Positions 46,129 through 53,293 of a stretch of DNA of 64,000 nucleotides are shown piece after piece. Below the pieces are notes generated by a model that was given only the letters and a program-made list of their open reading frames with translations, had not been told where the DNA came from and searched no databases. The translations under genes were made by a program, and so were the position numbers. This stretch comes from Pseudomonas jinjuensis (GTDB lineage Bacteria; Pseudomonadota; Gammaproteobacteria; Pseudomonadales; Pseudomonadaceae), in NCBI RefSeq assembly GCF_900103845.1, contig NZ_FNIJ01000007.1, positions 247,141-311,140 on the forward strand. The letters run 5' to 3'. Every line of letters starts with the position of its first letter. Position 1 is the stretch's first letter.

Positions 46129-47187
46129 ATGAATACCCCGACCCAACCGCACGCTTCCGAGCTTTATGGTGCCTGGCAGGCCCTGCGCGCCGAGCAGCCG
46201 CACCTGCGCGCCCGCGACGCCGCGCTGCGCCTGGAGGTGAGCGAGGCCGAACTGGTCGCCAGCCGTCTCGGGGTGGACGCCGTGCGCCTGCGCCCGGAAT
46301 GGAGCGCGCTGCTGCCGGCCCTCGGCGAGCTGGGCCCGATCATGGCGCTGACCCGCAACGAGCACTGCGTGCACGAGCGCAAGGGCCCGTACCGCGACGT
46401 GACCGTCTCCGCGGGCGGGCAGATCGGCCTGGTGGTGTCCCCGGACATCGACCTGCGCCTGTTCCTCGCCGGCTGGAGCAGCGTGTTCGCCATCGCCGAG
46501 GAAGGCGAGCGCGGCACCCAGCGCAGCATCCAGATCTTCGACGCCCAGGGCACCGCCGTGCACAAGGTGTTCCTCACCAACCGCAGCCAGGAAGAAGCCT
46601 GGGCGCCGCTGGTCGAGCGCTTCCGTGCCGAAGAACAGTCCGCCGATCTCGACCTGCGTCCCGCCGAGCCGAAGAAGGCCGCGCGCCCGGACGAGCAGAT
46701 CGACGCCGCCAGCCTGAAGGAAGGCTGGGCCGCGCTGAAGGACACCCACCACTTCTTCGCGCTGTTGAAGAAGCATGAGGTCGAGCGTACTCAGGCGCTG
46801 CGCCTGGCCGGCCGCGAGTGGGCCGAGCCGCTGGACGCCGCCGAGCTGCCGCGCCTGTTCGAGGCCGCCGGCGAGAAGCAGCTGCCGATCATGGTCTTCG
46901 TCGGCAACCAGCATTGCATCCAGATCCACACCGGCACCGTCAGCAACCTGAAGTGGATGAACGACTGGTTCAACGTGCTCGATCCGGAATTCAACCTGCA
47001 CCTGAAAACCCCAGCGGTGCGCGAGCTGTGGCGCGTGCGCAAGCCGAGCAGCGACGGCGTGATCACCAGTTGGGAAGCCTTCGACGAGGACGGCGAGCTG
47101 ATCATGCAGGTATTCGGCGCCCGCAAGCCGGGCATCCCGGAGCGCGACGACTGGCGCGCCCTGGCCGAATCCTTCGCGGCGCAGTAA
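46129..47187 (+). CDS. phuS: Cytoplasmic heme-trafficking protein PhuS
   Basis: Carries heme from the PhuTUV importer to the heme oxygenase HemO; the P. aeruginosa protein also binds the prrF promoter region. Starting at MNTPTQPHAS, after GAGGAAAG, gives 352 residues made of two repeated HemS/ChuX-like halves (CVHERKGPYRDV in the first, QHCIQIHTGTV in the second). The heme-binding segment reads KDTHHFFALLKKH, with H207 and H208 matching P. aeruginosa H209 and H210, but F210 where I recall H212. It is first of phuSTUVW, divergent from phuR. Confidence 0.95.
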   Translation: MNTPTQPHASELYGAWQALRAEQPHLRARDAALRLEVSEAELVASRLGVDAVRLRPEWSALLPALGELGPIMALTRNEHCVHERKGPYRDVTVSAGGQIGLVVSPDIDLRLFLAGWSSVFAIAEEGERGTQRSIQIFDAQGTAVHKVFLTNRSQEEAWAPLVERFRAEEQSADLDLRPAEPKKAARPDEQIDAASLKEGWAALKDTHHFFALLKKHEVERTQALRLAGREWAEPLDAAELPRLFEAAGEKQLPIMVFVGNQHCIQIHTGTVSNLKWMNDWFNVLDPEFNLHLKTPAVRELWRVRKPSSDGVITSWEAFDEDGELIMQVFGARKPGIPERDDWRALAESFAAQ

Positions 47188-47197
47188 GGAGACGGCG

Positions 47198-48088
47198 ATG
47201 CGCGGGAAACGCCTGCTGTTCGGACTGTTCGCCGCCCTCTGCGTCGGCGGCAGTGCCCTGGCGGAGAGCCTGCCGCAGCGCTGGGTCAGCGCTGGCGGTT
47301 CGCTGAGCGAATGGGTGGTCGCCCTCGGTGGCGAAGCGAAGCTGGTGGGTGTCGATACCACCAGCCTGCACCCGGCCAGCCTCAAGTCGCTGCCGAAGAT
47401 CGGCTACCAGCGCCAGTTGGCGGCCGAAGGCATCCTCGCCCTGCGTCCGGACGTGCTGCTCGGCACCGAGGAAATGGGGCCGCCGCCGGTGCTGCAGCAG
47501 TTGCGCGCGGCGGGCGTGCGCATCGAGACGCTGCCCGCGCATGCCGACCTGCAGACCCTGCAGGGCAACCTCAAGCGCATCGGCGAACTGCTCGGCCAGC
47601 CCGAGCAGGCCGCCAGGGTGGCCGCGAACTTCCAGCGCCAGCTGGATGGCCAGGCCGCCTGGGTGAGCAAGGCGCAGCAGGGCAGGCAGGGGCCGGGGGT
47701 GATCCTGCTGGTCGGGCATGCCGGCGGCAACCTGCTGGTGGCCGGCCAGGACACTTCGGCCGACTGGATCCTGCAGCGGGCCGGCGGGCGCAACCTGGTT
47801 GCGCACAAGGGCTACAAGAACCTGTCGACCGAGGCGCTGACCGCGCTGGACCCGGAAGTCGTGGTGCTGGCCGACCGCAGCCTGGAGGACGAGGCGGCGA
47901 AGGCCGCGCTGGTCAGGCAGAACCCCGGGCTGGCGGCGACCCGCGCGGTGCGTGACGGCCGCCTGATCAGCCTGGATCCGACCCTGCTGGTGGGCGGTCT
48001 CGGCCCGCGGGTGCCGGATGCGCTGGCGAGGCTGTCCCATGCCTTTTATCCTTCCGCGCAACCCCTGATATCGGAAGGCCGTCCTTGA
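47198..48088 (+). CDS. phuT: Periplasmic heme-binding protein PhuT
   Basis: Receives heme from PhuR in the periplasm and passes it to PhuUV. The 296 residues have a signal peptide to about residue 22 (SALA) and the cluster A-II fold with the two-lobed pattern (WVSAGGSLSEWVVALGG, then LLVGHAGGNLLVAGQ). The heme-ligand Tyr is conserved in SLPKIGYQRQL (Y70). It lies 10 bp after phuS; the stop overlaps the phuU TTG start. Confidence 0.96.
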   Translation: MRGKRLLFGLFAALCVGGSALAESLPQRWVSAGGSLSEWVVALGGEAKLVGVDTTSLHPASLKSLPKIGYQRQLAAEGILALRPDVLLGTEEMGPPPVLQQLRAAGVRIETLPAHADLQTLQGNLKRIGELLGQPEQAARVAANFQRQLDGQAAWVSKAQQGRQGPGVILLVGHAGGNLLVAGQDTSADWILQRAGGRNLVAHKGYKNLSTEALTALDPEVVVLADRSLEDEAAKAALVRQNPGLAATRAVRDGRLISLDPTLLVGGLGPRVPDALARLSHAFYPSAQPLISEGRP

Positions 48089-49119
48089 CCCAGGTTGTTC
48101 CCGCTCGTCCCCTACTGATCGCCCTGGTTTCGCTGCTTCTACTGGTCCTCTGGCTGTCGCTGGCCATGGGACCGGTCAGCCTGCCGCTGGGCGACACCCT
48201 GACCGCACTGCTGCGCCTCGTCGGCGCGCCGCTGTCCATCGATAGCAGCCAGGCCGAACTGATCGTCGGCCAGATCCGCCTGCCGCGCACCCTGATGGGG
48301 ATGGCGGTGGGCGGCGTGCTGGCGCTTTCCGGCGTGGCCATGCAGGGCCTGTTCCGCAACCCGCTGGCCGACCCCGGGCTGGTCGGCGTATCCAGCGGCG
48401 CTGCGCTGGGTGCGGCGATCGCCATCGTCTTCGGCGCCGCCATCGGCGGCCTGCCGGAGGCGTTCTCGCCGTATCTGCTGTCGGTCAGCGCCTTCGCCGG
48501 CGGCCTGCTGGTGACCTGGCTGGTCTACCGGCTGGGCCGGCACAACGGCCAGACCAGCGTGGCGACCATGCTTCTCGCCGGCATCGCCATGACCGCGCTG
48601 GCCGGCGCGCTGATCGGCCTGTTCACCTACCTGGCCGACGACGCGACGCTGCGCACCCTGACCTTCTGGAACCTCGGCAGCCTCAACGGCGCCAGCTACC
48701 CGCGGCTGTGGCCGCTGCTGCTGATCACGCTGCTGGTAGCCTGCTGGCTGCCGCGCCGGGTGGATGCGCTGAACGCGCTGCTGCTCGGCGAGTCCGAGGC
48801 GCGTCATCTCGGCTTCGACGTCGAGCGCCTGAAGCTGGAGCTGGTGCTGTGCACCGCGCTGGGCGTCGGCGCGGCGGTGGCGGCGGCCGGCATGATCGGC
48901 TTCATCGGCCTGGTGGTGCCGCACCTGCTGCGCCTGATCGTCGGCCCTGACCACCGCATCCTGGTGCCGGCCTCGATGTTCGGCGGGGCTATCCTGCTGC
49001 TGTTCGCCGACCTGCTGGCGCGCCTGGCGCTGGCGCCGGCGGAGCTGCCGATCGGCATCGTCACCGCGATGATCGGCGCGCCGTTCTTCCTTTATCTGCT
49101 GATGCGGGGACGTTCCTGA
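48085..49119 (+). CDS. phuU: Heme ABC transporter permease PhuU
   Basis: FecCD/BtuC-type inner-membrane permease. The 344 residues have about ten hydrophobic segments; family motifs include [22 protein letters not shown] (shortened: RLPRTLMG), [19 protein letters not shown] and the cytoplasmic coupling segment [18 protein letters not shown]. The start is a TTG overlapping the phuT stop, seven bases behind GGAAGG; there is no alternative ATG before the first helix. The stop overlaps the phuV ATG (TGATG). Confidence 0.95.
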   Translation: MTQVVPARPLLIALVSLLLLVLWLSLAMGPVSLPLGDTLTALLRLVGAPLSIDSSQAELIVGQIRLPRTLMGMAVGGVLALSGVAMQGLFRNPLADPGLVGVSSGAALGAAIAIVFGAAIGGLPEAFSPYLLSVSAFAGGLLVTWLVYRLGRHNGQTSVATMLLAGIAMTALAGALIGLFTYLADDATLRTLTFWNLGSLNGASYPRLWPLLLITLLVACWLPRRVDALNALLLGESEARHLGFDVERLKLELVLCTALGVGAAVAAAGMIGFIGLVVPHLLRLIVGPDHRILVPASMFGGAILLLFADLLARLALAPAELPIGIVTAMIGAPFFLYLLMRGRS

Positions 49120-49886
49120 TGCTGCGCGCCGAGAATCTGCTGGTGCGGCGCGGCCGCACCACCGTGCTGCAGGGCGTATCCCTGGAACTGCAACCGGGCG
49201 AGGTGCTCGGCGTGCTGGGGCCGAACGGCGCCGGCAAGAGCACCCTGCTGGGCGCGCTGAACGGCGAACTGGGAACCGCCGAAGGGCGGGTGACCCTGGC
49301 CGGCCAGGAACTGTCGGCGTGGAAGGGCACCGCCCGTGCACAGCGCCTGGCGGTGCTGCCGCAGTCCTCGACGCTGAACTTCGGCTTCGCCGTGGAATCG
49401 GTGGTCGGCTTCGGCCGCCTGCCCCACGACAGCGGCCGCCAGCGCGACCAGGAAATCATCGCCGAGGCCCTGCGTGCGGCGGATGCCAGCCATCTGGCCG
49501 GGCGCAGCTACCTGTCGCTGTCCGGCGGCGAACGCCAGCGCGTGCACCTGGCGCGGGTGCTGGCGCAGCTCTGGCCGGGCAGCGCCGAGCAGGTGCTGCT
49601 GCTGGACGAGCCGACCTCGATGCTCGACCCGCTGCACCAGCACACCATCCTGCATGCCGTGCGCGAATTCGCCGGCCGCGGGGCGGCGGTGCTGGTGATC
49701 CTGCACGATCTCAACCTGGCGGCACGCTACTGCGACCGGCTGTTGCTGCTGCGCGACGGTCGTCCGCACCTGCTCGGTCGTCCGGACGAGGTCCTGCGTC
49801 CGGAACCTCTGCGTGAAGTTTTCGGTCTGGACGTTCTCGTCCAACGTCATCCCGAGCGCGGTCATCCGCTGATCGTCGCCCGCTGA
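49119..49886 (+). CDS. phuV: Heme ABC transporter ATPase PhuV
   Basis: ATP-binding subunit of the PhuUV heme importer. The 255 residues contain Walker [14 protein letters not shown]-loop LPQSSTLNF, signature [15 protein letters not shown], Walker [13 protein letters not shown] and the switch His in [13 protein letters not shown]. It matches HmuV-type heme importers. The ATG overlaps the phuU stop, ensuring coupled synthesis; phuW follows after 11 bp. Confidence 0.97.
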   Translation: MLRAENLLVRRGRTTVLQGVSLELQPGEVLGVLGPNGAGKSTLLGALNGELGTAEGRVTLAGQELSAWKGTARAQRLAVLPQSSTLNFGFAVESVVGFGRLPHDSGRQRDQEIIAEALRAADASHLAGRSYLSLSGGERQRVHLARVLAQLWPGSAEQVLLLDEPTSMLDPLHQHTILHAVREFAGRGAAVLVILHDLNLAARYCDRLLLLRDGRPHLLGRPDEVLRPEPLREVFGLDVLVQRHPERGHPLIVAR

Positions 49887-49897
49887 AAGGAATCCCC

Positions 49898-50797
49898 ATG
49901 CGTCTCCTTGCACTCGCTTCCGTGCTATTCCTCGCTGCCTGCCAGAGCATTTCCCCTTCCAAGGCGCCGCCGCTGCCGGAGTGGCAGAGCCCTGAAGGCC
50001 GCGACAGCGCCGATCTCGGCGTGATCCGCGACCTGCGCAGCGGCGCCGAACTGACCCCGGCGCAACTGCTCGACCGCCTGGCCGGCGCACCGCGCGTGCT
50101 GGTCGGCGAGCAGCACGACAATCCCGACCACCATGCCCTGGAGTTGTGGCTGGCGCAGGGCCTCGCCGAGCGCCGTCCGCAGGGCAGCATCCTGATGGAG
50201 ATGATCAACCCGGACCAGCAGCAGCGCGTGCTGCGCGCCCAGGCGGGAACCGCCGCGGGGGAGCCGCCGGCCGACCTGCAGAAGGCGCTGGCCTGGCAGA
50301 AGGGCTGGGACTGGTCGCTGTACGGGCCGCTGGTCGGCTGGCTGGTGGAACAGCCGGCGCCGCTGCTGTCGGCCAACCTGGACCGCTCGGAGATCACGCG
50401 CATCTACAGGTCCCCCAGGAAGCTGCCGGGCAAGGTCTCGACCACTGCCGAGGTGCGCAAGGCGTTGCAGGAGGATATCCGCGAATCCCATTGCGGCCTG
50501 CTGCCGAAGAAGCAGATCCCGGCGATGCTGGCGGTGCAGCAGCAGCGCGACCGGCGCATGGCCGAACAGCTCAAGCGCGCCCCGCAGCCGGCTTTGCTGT
50601 TCGCCGGCGGCTTCCACGTGCGCCGCGACCTGAGCGTGCCGCTGCACCTGCAGGACCTCGGCGCGGAGGAGGGCGCCCGGGTGCTGATGCTGGCCGAGGT
50701 CGGCAAGCCGGTCAGCCAGGCCCAGGCCGACTACGTCTGGTACACCCCGGCCCTGCCGCCGCAGGATCACTGCGCGAAGATCAGGAAGAAGCCGTAA
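49898..50797 (+). CDS. phuW: ChaN-family heme-associated lipoprotein PhuW
   Basis: A 299-residue lipoprotein with lipobox FLAAC (Cys at residue 15). It belongs to the ChaN/DUF399 family: LVGEQHDNPDHHALELW near residue 67, MEMINPDQQ, and FAGGFHVRRDLSVPLHL near residue 245, which hold histidines suited to heme binding as in Campylobacter ChaN. It is last in phuSTUVW and on the same transcript by spacing. The role in heme uptake is plausible but is not as well defined as for PhuSTUV. The region after its stop has no terminator I can see before the repeats. Confidence 0.9.
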   Translation: MRLLALASVLFLAACQSISPSKAPPLPEWQSPEGRDSADLGVIRDLRSGAELTPAQLLDRLAGAPRVLVGEQHDNPDHHALELWLAQGLAERRPQGSILMEMINPDQQQRVLRAQAGTAAGEPPADLQKALAWQKGWDWSLYGPLVGWLVEQPAPLLSANLDRSEITRIYRSPRKLPGKVSTTAEVRKALQEDIRESHCGLLPKKQIPAMLAVQQQRDRRMAEQLKRAPQPALLFAGGFHVRRDLSVPLHLQDLGAEEGARVLMLAEVGKPVSQAQADYVWYTPALPPQDHCAKIRKKP

Positions 50798-50856
50798 GGG
50801 CCTCATCGCTCCCGGACGCTCCTGCGTCCGCCTGGAAGCAAATGGCGCGGCTCGGC

Positions 50857-50880
50857 GTAGGAGCGGGCCATGCCCGCGAC
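50857..50880 (+). repeat. REP-type element B, extra copy
   Basis: 24 bp (beginning GTAGGAGCGGGC, ending CCCGCGAC) identical to 51657-51680 and, inverted, to 43212-43235; internally palindromic. Confidence 0.85.
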
Positions 50881-50916
50881 CTATCTCCGCACCAGAACAT
50901 CACGCGCATTCCCGAC

Positions 50917-51000
50917 CGTTCCCACACTCCCGTGCGGGAACCCATCCGGGGACGCTCTGCGTCCCTCGAAAGCTGCATTCCCACGCGGGAGCGTGGGAAT
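50917..51000 (+). repeat. Palindromic intergenic repeat, CGTTCCCAC type, copy 1
   Basis: An 84-bp unit with CCCGTGCGGGAA, CCGGGGACGCTCTGCGTCC and CATTCCCACGCGGGAGCGTGGGAAT palindromes. It is related to the unit at 51309-51408. It has no coding content. Confidence 0.8.
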
Positions 51001-51055
51001 GATAAGGAACCGTGTAGGGACCATGCCCGCTCCGGCAGGCCGCTTTCCCGCAGGC

Positions 51056-51173
51056 AAAAAAAGACCCGGCAAGAGCCGGGTCGAAAACCGTGATTAGCCT
51101 GATGAGGAGATAATCTGAAGAAATCCGACTGCGTTTGAATCTCTCAGCTTATCGGCTGGCCTCGCGGCCAGGT
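51056..51173 (-). ncRNA. prrF2: Iron-responsive sRNA PrrF, downstream copy (prrF2 position)
   Basis: A Fur-repressed small RNA that, under iron starvation, base-pairs with mRNAs of iron-containing proteins. About 118 nt: 5' stem-loop ACCTGGCCGCGAGGCCAGC, the Hfq/target core TCAGATTATCTCCTCATCAGG shared with known PrrF, and the terminator GACCCGGC-TCTT-GCCGGGTC with seven T. The middle reads GAGATTCAAACGCAGTCGG, where the other copy has the usual GAGACCCAACGCAGTCGG. It lies on the - strand, with a Fur box at its promoter. Confidence 0.93.
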
Positions 51174-51178
51174 GAGGT

Positions 51179-51197
51179 AATAATAACAATTCTCATT
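51179..51197 (-). promoter_or_regulatory. Fur box of the downstream prrF copy
   Basis: AATGAGAATTGTTATTATT on the - strand, overlapping the -10 region; identical to the same 19 bp in front of the other copy. Confidence 0.85.
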
Positions 51198-51308
51198 TTC
51201 ACGTCAACAATATTTTTCAATTCGTTGAGATTTGTAAATTCCATCGGGGCGGGGTTCATCCCCGGGACGCTCCTGCGTCCGCCCGGACGCGAATGGTGCG
51301 TTTTTCAT

Positions 51309-51408
51309 GGTTCCCATGCTCCCGCGTGGTAACCCCTCCGGGGACGCTCCGCATCCCATCGACGCGGGAGCGTCGAGAGCTGCATTCCCACGCAGGAGCG
51401 TGGGCACG
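51309..51408 (+). repeat. Palindromic intergenic repeat, CGTTCCCAC type, copy 2
   Basis: A 100-bp relative of 50917-51000 (CATGCTCCCGCGTGG, CCGGGGACGCTCCGC, CATTCCCACGCAGGAGCGTGGG), with an additional GACGCGGGAGCGTC palindrome inside. It is located between the two prrF genes. Confidence 0.8.
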
Positions 51409-51505
51409 ATAGGGGTGGGCGACGTTGTAGCGCCATGGCCAATCGTTGGTGTAGGGCGGATGAAGCGGAACGTTTCATCCGCCGACAAGACCACGCCGCT
51501 GGGAT

Positions 51506-51680
51506 GGCGGATAACGCTGGCGCGTTATGCACCCTACGCAGGGTGGTCGTGCAGAACCTGTAGGAGCAACTGTCTTGGTATCTCAGCGCATTTTGTTCGC
51601 GAGCAAGCTCGCAGCGGGAACGTGCCTGTAGGAGCGAGCTCGCTCGCGAATCCTGTGTAGGAGCGGGCCATGCCCGCGAC
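51506..51680 (+). repeat. Composite intergenic repeat C-A-B, right copy
   Basis: Element C (51506-51537), A (51561-51584) and B (51657-51680) in the same order as at 43212-43320 but in opposite orientation. About 70 bp of extra repeat, including GGAGCGAGCTCGCTCGCGAA, sits between A and B here. Confidence 0.85.
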
Positions 51681-51732
51681 CGTCCCCGCAGCGGAATACC
51701 ACGCCGCTCCGGCAGGTCACTTTCCCGCAGGC

Positions 51733-51847
51733 AAAAAAAGACCCGGCAAGAGCCGGGTCGAAACCGTGATTAGCCTGATGAGGAGATAATCTGAAAGGTC
51801 CGACTGCGTTGGGTCTCTCAGCTTACCGACCAGTCTCGCGACCAGCT
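51733..51847 (-). ncRNA. prrF1: Iron-responsive sRNA PrrF, upstream copy (prrF1 position)
   Basis: About 115 nt, closely matching remembered P. aeruginosa PrrF: 5' stem-loop around GGTCGCGAGACTGGTC, the core AGAGACCCAACGCAGTCGG, the TCAGATTATCTCCTCATCAGG segment, and the terminator GACCCGGC-TCTT-GCCGGGTC followed by seven T. Preceded by a good Fur box. It is transcribed on the - strand toward the other copy, 559 bp upstream of it. Confidence 0.95.
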
Positions 51848-51852
51848 GAGTT

Positions 51853-51874
51853 AATAATAACAATTCTCATTATC
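51853..51874 (-). promoter_or_regulatory. Fur box of the upstream prrF copy
   Basis: GATAATGAGAATTGTTATT on the - strand, a good match to the Fur consensus GATAATGATAATCATTATC, overlapping the promoter. Confidence 0.9.
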
Positions 51875-51946
51875 GAGTCAAGCGCTGTGCGCAACTTTTC
51901 TTCCGCGGGGCGCTTCGACAGCGCCGGCGCGTCCGTAGCGGGGGAT

Positions 51947-52747
51947 TCAGGCGAGGTTGGTGTGCTGGCGCAGCCGCGTCACTTCCTTGTTCAGCAGGTC
52001 GATGCGGCGGGCCATGCTTTCCACCAGGCTGTGGGCGATGCGCGGATTGCTCTGCATCAGGTTGAGGAACTGGTCCTTGGGAATCAGCATCACCGTGCAG
52101 GGCTCGCTGGCGATCACCGTGGCGCTGCGTTTCTCGCCGGTGAAGACGGCCATGGCGCCGAAGATCTCGTCCTTCTGCACGTCGCCGACCTTCTGCCCGT
52201 CGACGTAGGCATCGGCGTGCCCCTCGATGATGATGAACACGTGCTGGGCATCGTCGCCCTGCTGGATCAGCTGGTCGCCGGTGGCGAAATGCTGGAAGCC
52301 GGTGGAAGGGTGGATGTCCGGCTGCTTGAGGTGGGCGAGCGCTTCGGAGAGCAGCACGGTGTGGCCCAGCAGGTAGTGCAGGAACTGCTCCTGGCGCTGT
52401 TCGCTGGCGTGCAGGTGACGGAACACTTCGCTGCGCGAGTAGGGAATCAGGCACAGCGGTTCGTCGCTGCTGTAGCGGCAGGGCGGCAGGTCGACGCCCT
52501 GCCGCAGGCCGACGAGGTCGCCCTCCTGCAGATAGAACAGCGGCCGTTCATCGACCAGTGCATGCAGCAGGCCGTTCTCGATCAGGAAAAGCTGGTTGTT
52601 GGGCAGTTCTGCGCCCAGGTCTTCGGTGCGCTCGAGGCGGATGGGCTCGGCGCAGGGCGCCAGGCCGGCCAGGAATTGGCTCGGGATGCGCTGCAGGTGA
52701 TTGATCAACTGGTCGGCATAAGCCGGTTGTTCACCGAGTAGGTACAT
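51947..52747 (-). CDS. cbpA: Cyclic-nucleotide-binding-domain protein, CbpA-like
   Basis: A 266-residue protein with a degenerate N-terminal cNMP-like half and a clear C-terminal cNMP-binding domain (about residues 145-250: FATGDQLIQQGDDAQHVFIIIEG ... EIFGAMAVFTGEKRSATV, quoted here in two pieces). There is no helix-turn-helix, so it is not a Crp-type regulator. By position, next to prrF, it corresponds to CbpA of P. aeruginosa, a cAMP-binding protein found at the cell pole. The phosphate-binding Arg is kept (KRSAT), but Ala stands where the ribose-binding Glu is usual (FG-A-M). It starts at MYLLGEQPAY behind AAGGAAT. Confidence 0.85.
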   Translation of the reverse strand: MYLLGEQPAYADQLINHLQRIPSQFLAGLAPCAEPIRLERTEDLGAELPNNQLFLIENGLLHALVDERPLFYLQEGDLVGLRQGVDLPPCRYSSDEPLCLIPYSRSEVFRHLHASEQRQEQFLHYLLGHTVLLSEALAHLKQPDIHPSTGFQHFATGDQLIQQGDDAQHVFIIIEGHADAYVDGQKVGDVQKDEIFGAMAVFTGEKRSATVIASEPCTVMLIPKDQFLNLMQSNPRIAHSLVESMARRIDLLNKEVTRLRQHTNLA

Positions 52748-52848
52748 AGCCGTTATTCCTTGAACTGGCTGTCGAGGGCGTACGAATGCCCTTGGAACGA
52801 TAGGCGTGTCGGACTCGGCGGTAAATGTTTTCCTACACCTGCTGTGAG

Positions 52849-53121
52849 CTAGCTCTTGTTCCTCGTCGGAAATGTCTCCAATTCTCCGAGAAGGGCGGCC
52901 TTGTGGGCTGCAGGCAGGTCGTTCCAGTGCACGTCCAGCAACGCCCCTTCGATGGCGTACAGCAGCACCTTGGAAGCCCGGAACCCGCGCGCCCTGACCG
53001 CGCGGTAGGCACCGACGGCGCCCAGGCGGCGCAGGTCGGAAGCGGTGTGGATGCCAACGGCATGCAGCCATTGGGCCGAGGTTTTGCCGAGGTTCTTCAG
53101 CAGCAGCAGTTCGTCGTTCAT
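52849..53121 (-). CDS. TfoX C-terminal-domain-like small protein
   Basis: A 90-residue protein starting MNDELLLLKNLGKTSAQWLHAVGI, a helix-hairpin-helix-like pattern typical of the TfoX_C domain (LKNLGKTSAQWL, ASDLRRLGAVGAYRAVR). TfoX/Sxy proteins regulate competence in some species, but this lone C-terminal domain has no N-terminal TfoX part and its function is unknown. The chosen start has AAGGATCG just upstream; an ATG seven codons earlier is weaker. The neighbouring genes are unrelated. Confidence 0.78.
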   Translation of the reverse strand: MNDELLLLKNLGKTSAQWLHAVGIHTASDLRRLGAVGAYRAVRARGFRASKVLLYAIEGALLDVHWNDLPAAHKAALLGELETFPTRNKS

Positions 53122-53293
53122 CTCGATCCTTGCGATGGGCACGATTGGCAGTGTGAAGGCACACCGGCCGTGAACTGCTACCGACGGCTGGGCGCTTGCT
53201 GGAAGTGTAGCGGCCAGTCCGGAAAGTGTGGCGTTCTGATGTCGCTGGACGGCGTGCCACGCATGGCGCCGCCGTCCGCTGCGGGAGAGGGGG

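Noticed and set aside
51135..51660. Short open frames in the prrF spacer
   Set aside because: They run through sRNA and palindromic repeats, have no ribosome binding site or domain, and overlap each other on both strands.
50857..51680. CRISPR array
   Set aside because: Repeats are few, of different types, internally palindromic, irregularly spaced and without uniform spacers; they fit Pseudomonas REP-type elements. No cas genes are near.
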